This document shows positions 31,770-40,222 of a stretch of DNA of 64,000 nucleotides, in pieces (within the stretch, counting starts at the first letter, position 1; each line of letters opens with the position of its first letter). Both the position numbers and the translations under genes were made by a program. The stretch is from Actinoallomurus sp050942425 (GTDB lineage Bacteria > Actinomycetota > Actinomycetes > Streptosporangiales > Streptosporangiaceae), in contig NZ_CP192063.1 in NCBI RefSeq assembly GCF_050942425.1, positions 2,046,001 to 2,110,000 of the forward strand. The letters run 5' to 3'. Under the pieces are notes generated by a model. It did no database searches and was not told the origin of the DNA. It saw only the letters and a program-made list of their open reading frames with translations.

Positions 31770-34553
31770 GTGACCACTCCCGGAAGCGGAGCGCCCCCCG
31801 GGGAGCCTTTCGGCGGCAGTGCCGTCCGTCCGGACCCCAAGAATCCCCGGCCGGGCGCCCCCCGGCGCTCCGGCCGCGACGAGCGCCGCCGGATCAGCGA
31901 GCGGCTCGCGGAGGCGGCGGAGGAGTCCGCGCCGGACGGCCGCCGCGTACCCGGCGTGCCGACCTCCTCGCCCTGGCAGCGTTCCAACGCGGTATGGCAC
32001 CGGGCCGGCATCGACTGGAGCCGAGACAAGCCGGAGCCCCGCCCGTCCCCTCCCACCAGCGTCCCTGTCGCGGCGAGCGCCGCGGCCTATCCGAGCGGCG
32101 CGCCGGCCGCGCCGCCCGCCTCGCCCGCGCCCCCGGCCGCCCCGCCCGCGCCGCCCGCCCCACCGGCCACACCGCCCGCGGAGTCTCCGGCGGCGGACGC
32201 GGAGCCGTGGACGCCCCCGCAGCGGGCGCGCCGCCTCCCCGCCGTGCCGGTCCGGCCCGTGGCGATCGCCGCCGCCGCGGTCGTCGTCCTCGGCGGCGGG
32301 GCGTTCGCCCTGTTCGGAACGGGCGGCGGCGACAAGCCGAAGAAGCCGGCGATCCCCGCGGCGGTGGCCGCGGACCGCGTGTTCACCCTGGATCCGGCGG
32401 CCAAGACCAGCGGCCGGGCGCACGCGCTCGCCGGTGTGGCGGCGGCCGGTGACACCGTCGTGGCGATCGGCTCCGAGCAGGGCGGCGTGTACTCCCGGGC
32501 GCAGTTCCTGACCTCGTCCGACGGCGGCCGCACCTGGCGGGCCGCGCGCGTGCGCGCCGACGACGGCGGCGATCCGCCGGCGGGGGAGTACCCGCAGTTC
32601 GTCGCCGGCGGGGGCGGGGCGTGGGCGGCGCTCGGCGTGACGTCGTCGGGCGTCGTGTCGTGGACGAGCCGTGACGCCCGGTCGTGGACGCGCACCGCGG
32701 TCGCCGGCGCGTTCGGCCCCGGTGACAAGGTCGATCGCCTGGTCCGCACGCGGTCGGGATTCGTCGCGGCCGGCACGGCGGCGGTGAAGGACGGCACGCA
32801 GGCGATCATCTGGGTCTCCCGCGACGGCCGCACGTGGTCGCGCCTCGGCCCCGAGCAGCTCAGCCCCTCATCGGCGGGCACGCCGCTGCGGATCTCCGGC
32901 GTCGCGGCGTACGGCGACACGGTCGTCGCCGAAGGCACGCTGCGGACCACCGTGACGGTCACGAAGAAGGTCAAGAAGAAAAAGAAGACGGTTCAGCAGA
33001 CCACGGACCGGGAGACCTTCTGGCGGTCGCCGGACTCCGGGCGCAGCTGGGCGCCGGTGACGATTCCGCAGGCCCAAGGGTCGTCGGGGAGCGTCGTTGC
33101 GCTGGCGGCGACGCGCTCCGGACTGTTCGCCGCCCGTGAGGCGTCCCGGACCACGGGCCCGAAGAAGCATCAGAAGACGACCTCGTACGCGGTGATCTTC
33201 GGCTCCGCCGACGGGCAGACCTGGGCGCCGGTCGGTCAGCTCGGCACGGACGGCTACTCCCACCTCGTCGCACTGCGCGGCGCGGACGGCGGCCTGGCCG
33301 CGCTCGCCGCCGTGGGCGGAGGCCGGAACGCCGCGCTGAGCAGCGCCGACGGCAAGAGCTGGCGGCGCGCCGGCGACGTCCCGCCGGGCCGCGCCCTCAC
33401 CGACGTGGCGCCGGCGACCGCCGGTCCGGTGGTCACCGGCCGGATCGGCACGGCCGACGCCTACCTCACGGTGGCGGGGGTCGGCGACGTGAACCTCACC
33501 GCGGTCCCGGGCGCCGTGCACCCGGAGCGTACGCTCTCCGGGCTCGTCGCGGACGCGGGCCGAGTTCTCGCGGTCGGCAGTTCCAACGGCGACGCCGCGC
33601 TGTGGACGTCGGCGGACGGCGCGGCGTGGACCCGGGCCACGCTCCCGGCCGGCGCGCCTCCCCGGCAGATCCTCGACGCCGTTCACGGGACCGCGGGCTG
33701 GCTCGCGGTCGGGCGTGCCGGTGGCCGCCCGCTGCTCCTGACGTCGGCGGACGGCGGCTCCTGGCAGAACGTCCAGGGCGGCAAGGCGTTCGACACGGCC
33801 GGCCTCGCGCCGATGGCCGCCGCGGCGAACGGCGGCGCGTACGTCGTCGTGGGCCGGTCCGGAGACGGAGCGGGCGCCTGGTTCTCCACGGACCTGAAGA
33901 ACTGGGCGGGGGCCGGCAGCGCGGGCAAGGGCGACCTGGCCGGCACCGGTGACGCGCCCAGGTGGATGGGCGACGTGACGGCGGGGTCCACCGGGTTCGT
34001 CGCGGTCGGCGGTCAGACGAAGAACAAGACGGCGCAGCCGGCGGTGTGGACCTCACCGGACGGCAAGAAGTGGACGCTGTCCCCGGCCGCGCCGGCGCTG
34101 CCGCAGGGCGCCGCCGCCGGTTCGCTCACGTCGGTCGTGGCGCGGAACGGCGTGCTGGTCGCCACCGGCGTGACCGGCGCCGCGGGCGTGACCGGCCCGC
34201 CGGCCGCGGACGCCCCCGGCACGGCCGCCTTCGCCACCGTCTCGGCGGACGGGGGCCGGACCTGGCAGCCGGTCTCGCTGCCCGGGGCGGGACAGGGCAC
34301 GGCGGTGACGGCGGCGACGGCGACGGCGCACGGGTTCGTGCTCGCTGGCGCCGCCGGTTCGGACGTGGTGCTGTGGACCTCGGCGGACGGCCGTACGTGG
34401 CGGTCGTCGCGGCCGGCGGGTCTGGGGCTGAACGGGCTCGGGACGCAGCGGCTCACCGGGCTGACCGTCACCGGCGGCACGCTGGTCGGTGTCGGATTCA
34501 CGGGTGACGCGTCCGGGGACGTGCCGACTTTGTGGCGCCGGCCCATTCCCTGA
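31770..34553 (+). CDS. Membrane-anchored BNR/beta-propeller-like repeat protein
   Basis: This 927-residue protein has a cytoplasmic, Pro/Ala-rich, basic N-terminus (about 1-165), one membrane helix (about 168-190, 'VAIAAAAVVVLGGGAFALF') and a long outer region. The outer region has roughly nine or more BNR/sialidase-type motifs (T-S-x-D-G-x-x-W: 'TSSDGGRTWRAA', 'SADGKSWRRA', 'TSADGAAWTRA', 'TSADGRTWRSS'). These motifs build beta-propellers; sialidase activity is not implied. A Lys-rich insert (KKVKKKKKTV) interrupts the propeller near residue 400. The GTG at 31770 follows AAGAGG by five bases. The role may be an outer-surface sensor or scaffold (inference). Confidence 0.82.
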   Translation: MTTPGSGAPPGEPFGGSAVRPDPKNPRPGAPRRSGRDERRRISERLAEAAEESAPDGRRVPGVPTSSPWQRSNAVWHRAGIDWSRDKPEPRPSPPTSVPVAASAAAYPSGAPAAPPASPAPPAAPPAPPAPPATPPAESPAADAEPWTPPQRARRLPAVPVRPVAIAAAAVVVLGGGAFALFGTGGGDKPKKPAIPAAVAADRVFTLDPAAKTSGRAHALAGVAAAGDTVVAIGSEQGGVYSRAQFLTSSDGGRTWRAARVRADDGGDPPAGEYPQFVAGGGGAWAALGVTSSGVVSWTSRDARSWTRTAVAGAFGPGDKVDRLVRTRSGFVAAGTAAVKDGTQAIIWVSRDGRTWSRLGPEQLSPSSAGTPLRISGVAAYGDTVVAEGTLRTTVTVTKKVKKKKKTVQQTTDRETFWRSPDSGRSWAPVTIPQAQGSSGSVVALAATRSGLFAAREASRTTGPKKHQKTTSYAVIFGSADGQTWAPVGQLGTDGYSHLVALRGADGGLAALAAVGGGRNAALSSADGKSWRRAGDVPPGRALTDVAPATAGPVVTGRIGTADAYLTVAGVGDVNLTAVPGAVHPERTLSGLVADAGRVLAVGSSNGDAALWTSADGAAWTRATLPAGAPPRQILDAVHGTAGWLAVGRAGGRPLLLTSADGGSWQNVQGGKAFDTAGLAPMAAAANGGAYVVVGRSGDGAGAWFSTDLKNWAGAGSAGKGDLAGTGDAPRWMGDVTAGSTGFVAVGGQTKNKTAQPAVWTSPDGKKWTLSPAAPALPQGAAAGSLTSVVARNGVLVATGVTGAAGVTGPPAADAPGTAAFATVSADGGRTWQPVSLPGAGQGTAVTAATATAHGFVLAGAAGSDVVLWTSADGRTWRSSRPAGLGLNGLGTQRLTGLTVTGGTLVGVGFTGDASGDVPTLWRRPIP

Positions 34554-34586
34554 GCCCGCTCCGGCCCGGATTCGGTCGGGCGAAAA

Positions 34587-34628
34587 CGTCATTGCGGCCG
34601 CACTTGTCGAACGGCGGCCGCAATGACG
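34587..34628. terminator. Bidirectional terminator
   Basis: CGTCATTGCGGCCG (34587-34600) and CGGCCGCAATGACG (34615-34628) are perfectly complementary with a 14-base loop. They lie between the repeat-protein gene (+) and the small membrane protein gene (-). Confidence 0.82.
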
Positions 34629-34642
34629 GTGCGGGGAAGGCG

Positions 34643-34819
34643 TCAGTTCACGTGAAGATCGACGCCGAGGAGAATGAGGACCCACAGGAAGATGGCGAGA
34701 AGCGCGCTCAGGACGTGCTTGAGCAGGCTGATCGTGATGTAGTGGCGGTTCCATGCGACGAAGATGCCGATCAATATGTAAATCAGCCCGACGAAGCTGA
34801 AGCTGCCCCGTATCCGCAT
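34643..34819 (-). CDS. Small two-helix membrane protein
   Basis: This 58-residue protein has two hydrophobic helices (about 8-23 and 32-53) separated by 'AWNRHYITISLLK'. The ATG at 34819 has a perfect AGGAGG five bases upstream, so it is surely translated. This small family is widespread in actinomycetes without a known role. Confidence 0.82.
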   Translation of the reverse strand: MRIRGSFSFVGLIYILIGIFVAWNRHYITISLLKHVLSALLAIFLWVLILLGVDLHVN

Positions 34820-35040
34820 GTGAGCCTCCTGGTTCGGGGTTGAACGCCCGCCAGATGCCCGATATGGGGGGATTAAAACTTTCGCCACTTGAGGGCCGTC
34901 GGGAATGGTGTAGCGAATTCGCCGCGCGCCGCGATGTACGGACGAGTCACCGAGGTCGGGTGACCGGCGTCCCGGTCCGGGACATCATCACGGCGTGACC
35001 CGAGCTCCCGTCACTGGGTCGGGGAGCACGGGTCGCGGCT

Positions 35041-35077
35041 GGGCGGCCGGCGGCCGGGCAGCGCCCGCCGGCCGCCC
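35041..35077. terminator. Hairpin downstream of the alcohol dehydrogenase gene
   Basis: GGGCGGCCGGCGG (35041-35053) pairs perfectly with CCGCCGGCCGCCC (35065-35077). TTTT follows on the plus strand only, whereas the adjacent gene is read from the minus strand. It could end the operon as a bare stem or block antisense transcripts. Confidence 0.6.
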
Positions 35078-35094
35078 TTTTCCGCGTCTGCGGC

Positions 35095-36177
35095 CTAGTC
35101 GAAGAGCACGACCTGGCGGATCGCGTCGCCGCGCTTCAGCGTGGCGATGGCGTCGTTGAGGTCCTCGAACCGGATCCGTCGCGTGATCAGGCCCTCGAGG
35201 TCGAGTTTGCCGGCGCGCCACAGGTCGACGAAGAGCGGAATGTCGCGCTTGAGGTCGCTCTCGCCGTACAGCGAGGGCTTGAGCGTCTTGCCCTCGAACA
35301 GCAGCGAGAACGCGCTCATCTCGAAGTTGTCGTCGCCCGCACCCGCACCGACCACGATGACGTCGCCGCCGCGCCGGGTGATCTGCCACGCCGTCTGGAT
35401 GGCCGCGGCCTTTCCGACCACCTCGAAGACGTAGTCGAAGCCCTGGCCGCCCGTCAGCAGGCCGTTCGTCTCCGTCAGGTCGTCGAGCGTCGCGGTGTGG
35501 GTCGCCCCGAACTGCTTTGCGATGGGGTGCTTCGCCTCGTTCGGGTCGATCGCCAGGATGGTCGCCGCACCGGCGATCCGGGCGCCCTGGATCACCGACA
35601 AGCCGACGCCGCCCGCGCCGACGACCGCGACCTTCGCGCCGGGCCGCACCTTCGCCGTGTTGAACACCGCGCCGACGCCGGTCGGGATGCCGCAGCCGAG
35701 CAGCGCGGCGTAGTCGAACGGCACGTCGTCGGCCACCTTGATGACGGCCTGCCGGGGGACCACGAGCTCGTCCGCCCAGGTGCCGCAGCCGACCATGCCG
35801 AAGGCCGGTTCGTCGCCCAGCCGGAACCGCGGGTCGCCGAACGCCTCGACGAGGAAGGTCATGCAGAGGTACGGCTCGCCGCGCAGGCAGTCGGCGCAGG
35901 TGCCGCAGTCGGGCGTCCAGTTGATGACGACGTGGTCGCCGGGCTGGACGTTCGTGACCCGGTCGCCGACCTCGACGACCTCGCCGGCGCCCTCGTGCCC
36001 GGGGACGCACGGGGTCGGCATCGGCAGCACGCCCGACAGGACCGACAGGTCGGAGTGGCAGACGCCGGTCGCCTTGACCTTGACCTTGACCTGGTCGGGG
36101 CCGGGATCGGTCGTCGTGGCGTCGTCGCGCAGATCGAGCGCCTCGTCGCCGACCTGGCGTAGGACCGCGGCTCGCAC
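35095..36177 (-). CDS. Zinc-dependent (NDMA-dependent type) alcohol dehydrogenase
   Basis: This 360-residue medium-chain dehydrogenase has catalytic zinc ligands Cys in 'ATGVCHSDLSV', His in 'VPGHEGAGEV' and Cys in 'LLGCGIPTGVGAV'. Structural zinc cysteines are in 'CGTCADCLRGEPYLC' and the NAD fold is 'AVVGAGGVGLSVIQ'. It matches the mycothiol-era NDMA-dependent alcohol dehydrogenases with tightly bound NAD. The GTG at 36177 has GGAGG seven bases upstream. It lies 95 bases after the ferredoxin gene, third in an operon preceded by a KstR-like site, which hints at oxidation of a lipid or sterol side-chain alcohol (inference). Confidence 0.9.
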   Translation of the reverse strand: MRAAVLRQVGDEALDLRDDATTTDPGPDQVKVKVKATGVCHSDLSVLSGVLPMPTPCVPGHEGAGEVVEVGDRVTNVQPGDHVVINWTPDCGTCADCLRGEPYLCMTFLVEAFGDPRFRLGDEPAFGMVGCGTWADELVVPRQAVIKVADDVPFDYAALLGCGIPTGVGAVFNTAKVRPGAKVAVVGAGGVGLSVIQGARIAGAATILAIDPNEAKHPIAKQFGATHTATLDDLTETNGLLTGGQGFDYVFEVVGKAAAIQTAWQITRRGGDVIVVGAGAGDDNFEMSAFSLLFEGKTLKPSLYGESDLKRDIPLFVDLWRAGKLDLEGLITRRIRFEDLNDAIATLKRGDAIRQVVLFD

Positions 36178-36272
36178 CGTGCACACCTCCATGGCAGGGC
36201 CGACGGGAGCGCCGGCCGACGATGTGGCGCCCGGGCCGGGCGCCGACGTGGCCCCCGGGCAGGGCGCCGGGG

Positions 36273-36464
36273 CTACTCCTCGAGGGTCAGCGCGGCCTTG
36301 GGGCAGGACCGTACGGCGTGCCGGACGCGGTCGAGCAGCTCGGCGGGCGGGTTCGGCTCGACGATGTGCAGGACATCGTCGTCATCGAGGTCGAACACCT
36401 CGGGCACCAGCCCCACGCACACGCCGTTGGCCTCGCATACCAGCGGATCGACTCGTACTTCCAT
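36273..36464 (-). CDS. Small ferredoxin, 3Fe-4S type
   Basis: This 63-residue ferredoxin has Cys10, Cys16 and Cys54-Pro (C-x5-C...C-P), the three-ligand pattern of [3Fe-4S] ferredoxins that donate electrons to actinobacterial P450s. The middle position of the first motif is Ala/Asn-Gly rather than a fourth Cys. It lies 11 bases after the PPOX-family gene in the same operon. A P450 is not adjacent, but two P450 genes with the same KstR-like operator lie at 58.8-62.2 kb and are candidate partners (inference). Confidence 0.92.
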   Translation of the reverse strand: MEVRVDPLVCEANGVCVGLVPEVFDLDDDDVLHIVEPNPPAELLDRVRHAVRSCPKAALTLEE

Positions 36465-36475
36465 GGCTCCCTCGC

Positions 36476-36928
36476 TCAGGTGAGCTTGCGATGGTCCCAG
36501 GACGCGACGCTCGTCGGCTCGACGATGTAGGCGTGGCGCTTGGCCGCGGTCTGCTCGACGAACGGGGCGATGGCGTCGTCGTCCTCAAGATCCATCATCC
36601 TGCGGACCACTTCGGTGCCAACATACCGAACGTCGTTCGGTTCGGTAAGGGTTCGGACCGTGCCGTACAGCATCAGCCCGTGCAACTCGAAGTATTCCTC
36701 GCCCGCCTCGATGAGACAGGTCACCCGAGGGTCGCGGCGCAGGTTGTGCGCCTTCCGCGAGGTCCGGTAGGTCCAGAACGCGATCTTGTCGTCGACCAGT
36801 CCGTAGAACATGGTGACCAGGTGGGGGGTGCCGTCGCGGTTGATGGTCGCCAGCTGCAGTTTCTTCTGCTCCTTGAGGAGCGTGGCGACCTCGTCGTCCG
36901 TCATCGCGACACGGGAGCGCTGACTCAC
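36476..36928 (-). CDS. PPOX-class flavin/F420-dependent oxidoreductase
   Basis: This 150-residue split-barrel protein of the pyridoxamine-5'-phosphate-oxidase-like superfamily has 'LQLATINRDGTPHLVTMFYGLVDDKIAFWTYRTSRKAHNLRRDPRVTCLIE' as its core. It resembles F420- or FMN-binding members found in mycobacterial lipid loci. It is first in the operon with ferredoxin and alcohol dehydrogenase. A KstR-pattern site lies ten bases upstream of the ATG, over the promoter. The substrate is unknown. A perfect 17-base palindrome inside the gene (36625-36641) is coding sequence. Confidence 0.88.
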   Translation of the reverse strand: MSQRSRVAMTDDEVATLLKEQKKLQLATINRDGTPHLVTMFYGLVDDKIAFWTYRTSRKAHNLRRDPRVTCLIEAGEEYFELHGLMLYGTVRTLTEPNDVRYVGTEVVRRMMDLEDDDAIAPFVEQTAAKRHAYIVEPTSVASWDHRKLT

Positions 36929-36937
36929 GCCAGAAAG

Positions 36938-36951
36938 TAGAACACGTTTCA
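36938..36951. promoter_or_regulatory. KstR-like operator before the PPOX-ferredoxin-ADH operon
   Basis: TAGAACACGTTTCA matches TNNAACNNGTTNNA, the published KstR pattern. It lies ten bases upstream of the first gene, so bound protein would block initiation. Confidence 0.65.
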
Positions 36952-36970
36952 GTCAGTGGCGGCAAGGGGC

Positions 36971-37002
36971 GCGGTGCGACCGCGCTCGCGGGCGGTCGCA
37001 CC
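36971..37002 (-). terminator. Terminator of the ribose operon
   Basis: CGGTGCGACCGC (36971-36982) and GCGGTCGCACCG (36991-37002) are a perfect 12-bp stem just after rbsD. It separates the ribose operon from the KstR-like promoter downstream. Confidence 0.7.
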
Positions 37003-37020
37003 GTCGGCCGGTGCGGCGGG

Positions 37021-37410
37021 TCAGAACGCCACGCCGCACCGGAGGATCACGTTCGCGTACGGGGTCGCCTCGCCCGTCCGGACCACGAGCTTGACGGCGT
37101 GCGCGAGCAGCTTCAGCTCCTCGTGCGGCACGTACGTCAGGGCGGGGAGCCGGTCGTCGAGGAGGGCGTGGCACTCGGTGTTGCCGCCCACGACCTCCTC
37201 CGCCGCGATCGCGCCCTCGACGACCAGCTCCGCCAGGATCCCGTCGAGCACGTCGGCGAAGCCGGGGATGCCCGGCAGGAACGCGAGGTCCACGGCCTCG
37301 GCGTCGGCCGGGATCGGCATGCCGCTGTCGCAGATCAGCACCTGGTCGGTGTGCCCGAGCCGGGCCAGGGCGCCCGAGAGGGCGCCGTTGAGGATTCCCG
37401 CGCGCTTCAT
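37021..37410 (-). CDS. rbsD: D-ribose pyranase
   Basis: RbsD interconverts pyranose and furanose forms of ribose so that ribokinase can use it. The 129-residue protein starts 'MKRAGILNGALSGALARLGHTDQVLICDSGMPIP', with the catalytic His (H20) and Asp in the expected places, and ends 'TPYANVILRCGVAF' with the conserved Tyr-Asn. It overlaps rbsK by four bases and is last in the operon. Confidence 0.95.
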   Translation of the reverse strand: MKRAGILNGALSGALARLGHTDQVLICDSGMPIPADAEAVDLAFLPGIPGFADVLDGILAELVVEGAIAAEEVVGGNTECHALLDDRLPALTYVPHEELKLLAHAVKLVVRTGEATPYANVILRCGVAF

Positions 37411-38291
37411 ACGTCCTCCAGGTCCCCAAGGCGCGGGAACGAGCTCTGCGCGCCCGCGACGCGCACGGCGGCCGCGCCGACGCGGGCCGCGAAGCGCGCG
37501 GCCTCCGCGAGGTCGTCGCCCTGCGACAGCCGCCACGCCAGGGCCCCGGTGAACGCGTCCCCGGCCCCCGTCGTGTCCACCGCTTCGACGCGCGGGCTCG
37601 GGACCTCGGTCACGCCGGTCTCGTCGGCGACGACCGCGCCGTCCGCGCCCTTCGTGATCACGACGGAGCGCGGGCCGCGCGCCAGTAGCCCGGCCGGGTC
37701 GCTCGCGCCGAGGAAGGCGGCCTCGTGCTCGTTGACGACGAGAGGGTCGCACAGCGCGAGGAGCTCGTCCGGGACCTCGGTGGGCGGCGACAGGTTGACC
37801 ACCACGCGGGCGCCGGCGTCGTCGGCGGCGAGCGCGGCGGCCAGCACGGCCTCGAGGGGGATCTCCAGCTGGAGCGAGACCACCGAGGCGTCGGCGATCA
37901 GCGGCCTGGCCGCCGTGACGTCATCCTCGGTGATCCGGCCGTTCGCGCCGGGGGAGACGATGATGCTGTTGTCACCGTCGGGGTCCACGGTGATCAGCGC
38001 GACCCCGCTCGGGCCCGGTGTGGTGAGCAGGTGGGCGATGTCGACGCCGTCCTCGCGCAGTGCGTCGCGCAGGAAGACGCCCTGGCCGTCGGTGCCGGCG
38101 CGGCCGAGGAAGGCCACCCGGCCGCCCAGCCGGGCGGCGGCGACGGCCTGGTTGGCCCCCTTGCCGCCCGGATAGGTCGCCAGGTCCGAGCCGAGGACGG
38201 TCTCCCCGGCCGCCGGGCGCCGGTCGACGCGGACCACGAGGTCCGCGTTGACCGAGCCGACGACCAGCACGTCGTAGGTCTTGTCCGGCAT
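37407..38291 (-). CDS. rbsK: Ribokinase
   Basis: This 294-residue PfkB-family kinase phosphorylates ribose at O5. Motifs: 'VVGSVNADLVVRVDR', substrate 'YPGGKGANQAVAAARLG', and the anion-hole/catalytic base 'VDTTGAGDAFTGALAW'. It overlaps rbsB by one base and rbsD by four, so translation is coupled along the operon. Confidence 0.95.
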   Translation of the reverse strand: MPDKTYDVLVVGSVNADLVVRVDRRPAAGETVLGSDLATYPGGKGANQAVAAARLGGRVAFLGRAGTDGQGVFLRDALREDGVDIAHLLTTPGPSGVALITVDPDGDNSIIVSPGANGRITEDDVTAARPLIADASVVSLQLEIPLEAVLAAALAADDAGARVVVNLSPPTEVPDELLALCDPLVVNEHEAAFLGASDPAGLLARGPRSVVITKGADGAVVADETGVTEVPSPRVEAVDTTGAGDAFTGALAWRLSQGDDLAEAARFAARVGAAAVRVAGAQSSFPRLGDLEDV

Positions 38292-39241
38292 CAGGCTCCG
38301 TTCGTGAACTGGGCGACGTTGTCCTTCGTGGCCACCTTCACGGGGACGGCCACGTTAGCGTCGATCTTGCCGCCCTTCGCGGCCTTTACGGCGGACTGTA
38401 CGGCCAGCTGACCCAGGAGCACCGGCTGCTGGGCGACGTCGGCGCTGAGCGTGCCCGCCTGGACGGCCTTGATCCCGTCCGGCGTACCGTCGAAGCCGAC
38501 CACCTTGACCTGCTTGCCGGCCTTCCCGCCCAGCGCCTTGATCGCGCCCAGCGCCATCTCGTCGTTGGCCGCGAACACGCCGGTGATGTCGGAGTGCGCC
38601 TGGATCAGGTTGGTCATGACGTCGAGGCCCTTGGTCCGGTCGAAGTCGGCGGGCTGCTGCGCGACGACCTGGATGCCGGGGAACGCCTTGATGCCCTCGC
38701 TGAAGCCCTGCTGCCGGTCCCGGGCGGCCGAGGTGCCCGCCGTGCCCTGCAGGACGGCGACCTTGCCCTTGCCGCCGAGCGCCTTGCCGAGCTCCTGCGC
38801 CGCCAGCTTGCCGCCGGCGACGTTGTCGGACGCGACGGTCTGGGCGGCGTCCGCGCCCGTCACACCGCGGTCGGCGGCGATCACGGGGATCTTGCTGCGG
38901 TCGGCGGCCTTGACCGCCGGCGCGGCGGCCGAGGAGTCGACCGGGTTGATGATGATCGCCTTCATGTTCTGGCTGACGAAGTTCTGCACCTGGTTGACCT
39001 GCTGCGAGGCGTCGTTCTGAGCGTCCGTCACGGTGATCTTGACGCCCTCCTTCTTCGCCTCCGCCTCGGCGCCCTGGCGCAGCTGCACGAAGTACGGGTT
39101 GTTCAGCGTGGAGACCGACAGGCCGAGCTTGATGTCGCCGCCACCGCCGCCGGCGGAGGAAGAGCTCTTGTTGCAGGCCGTGAGGCCGAGGGCGAGGATC
39201 GCTCCGGCGGCCGCCACCGCGGCCGGCTTGATGAACTGCAT
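38291..39241 (-). CDS. rbsB: Ribose ABC transporter substrate-binding lipoprotein
   Basis: This 316-residue periplasmic-binding-protein-like lipoprotein has the signal 'MQFIKPAAVAAAGAILALGLTAC' region with lipobox LTAC, followed by a Ser/Gly linker. The fold motifs are 'LGLSVSTLNNPYFVQLRQGAEAEA', 'IIINPVDSSAAAP', 'AADRGVTGADAAQTVASDN' and 'VFAANDEMALGAIKAL'. It captures ribose outside the membrane. It lies 21 bases after rbsC. Confidence 0.94.
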   Translation of the reverse strand: MQFIKPAAVAAAGAILALGLTACNKSSSSAGGGGGDIKLGLSVSTLNNPYFVQLRQGAEAEAKKEGVKITVTDAQNDASQQVNQVQNFVSQNMKAIIINPVDSSAAAPAVKAADRSKIPVIAADRGVTGADAAQTVASDNVAGGKLAAQELGKALGGKGKVAVLQGTAGTSAARDRQQGFSEGIKAFPGIQVVAQQPADFDRTKGLDVMTNLIQAHSDITGVFAANDEMALGAIKALGGKAGKQVKVVGFDGTPDGIKAVQAGTLSADVAQQPVLLGQLAVQSAVKAAKGGKIDANVAVPVKVATKDNVAQFTNGA

Positions 39242-39262
39242 GATGGTGCCTTTCTTGATTCT

Positions 39263-40222
39263 TCAGCGGGTCTGGCGGCGGCGCAGCGTGTCGAGGAGCA
39301 CCGCGAGGGCGATGACGACCCCGATCACGACCTGCTGCCAGAAGGCGGAGACCGACAGGAGGTTCAGGCCGTTGCGGAGGACGGCGAGGATGAGAGCGCC
39401 GACGAAGGTGCCGAGGGCCTTGCCCTTGCCGCCGGACAGGCTGGCGCCGCCGATGACGACCGCGGCGATCGCGTCCAGCTCGTAGCCGAGGGCGGCCTGC
39501 GGCTGTGCCGACGCGAGCCGGCTGGCGAGCACGATGCCCGCGATGGCGGCGAAGCCGCCCGCCAGGGCGTACGTGATGAGCTTCTGCCGGGTGACCTTGA
39601 TCCCGGACAGCCGGGCGGCCTCTTCGTTGCCGCCGATCGCGTACATCGCGCGCCCGGCGTACGTGCGGTTCAGCACGACGGCGGTGATGACGCCCATCAC
39701 GAGCATCACGATCACCGGCACGGGCAGGTAGCTGCCGATCGTGTCGCCGAGGTGCGACACCGAGTCGGGCAGGGCGATGGGGCTGCCCTGGGAGATGACG
39801 AGGCCGAGGCCGCGCGCGACGCCCTGCATGGCGAGCGTGGCGATGAACGGCGGCAGCTTCCCGTACGTGATCAGCGCGCCGTTGACGAGGCCGCACGCGA
39901 TGCCGACGAGCAGCGCGAAGCCGGTGGCGAGCGGCCAGGGCATCCCGTTGCTGGTGGCGGTCCAGGCGAGGACGACCGCCGAGAGGGCCGCGACCGCGCC
40001 GACCGACAGGTCGATGCCGGCCGAGATGATGACGAAGGTCTGGCCGAAGGCGAGGATCGCGGTGACCGCCGCCTGGACGCCGACGTTGAGCAGGTTCGTC
40101 ACCGTGAGGAAGTCGCCGGACAGCAGCGTCAGGGCGACGACCAGGACGATGAGCCCGATGAGCGAGCCGTTCTCGCTCAGTACGGAGCCGCCCTTGCGCA
40201 GGCGCAGGACTCCCGTTGTCAT
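39263..40222 (-). CDS. rbsC: Ribose ABC transporter permease
   Basis: This 319-residue permease has about eight to ten membrane helices. Signature segments are 'FGQTFVIISAGIDLSVGAVAALSAVVLAW', 'IATLAMQGVARGLGLVISQG' and 'AAVVIGGASLSGGKGKALGTFVGALIL'. It overlaps rbsA by four bases (ATGA). The start ATG at 40222 gives a cytoplasmic N-terminus with 'RLRKGG'. Confidence 0.94.
   Translation of the reverse strand: MTTGVLRLRKGGSVLSENGSLIGLIVLVVALTLLSGDFLTVTNLLNVGVQAAVTAILAFGQTFVIISAGIDLSVGAVAALSAVVLAWTATSNGMPWPLATGFALLVGIACGLVNGALITYGKLPPFIATLAMQGVARGLGLVISQGSPIALPDSVSHLGDTIGSYLPVPVIVMLVMGVITAVVLNRTYAGRAMYAIGGNEEAARLSGIKVTRQKLITYALAGGFAAIAGIVLASRLASAQPQAALGYELDAIAAVVIGGASLSGGKGKALGTFVGALILAVLRNGLNLLSVSAFWQQVVIGVVIALAVLLDTLRRRQTR

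Noticed and set aside
36625..36641. Perfect 17-base palindrome ACCGAACGTCGTTCGGT
   Set aside because: Lies inside the PPOX coding sequence with no nearby start. Probably chance, though an internal operator cannot be excluded.
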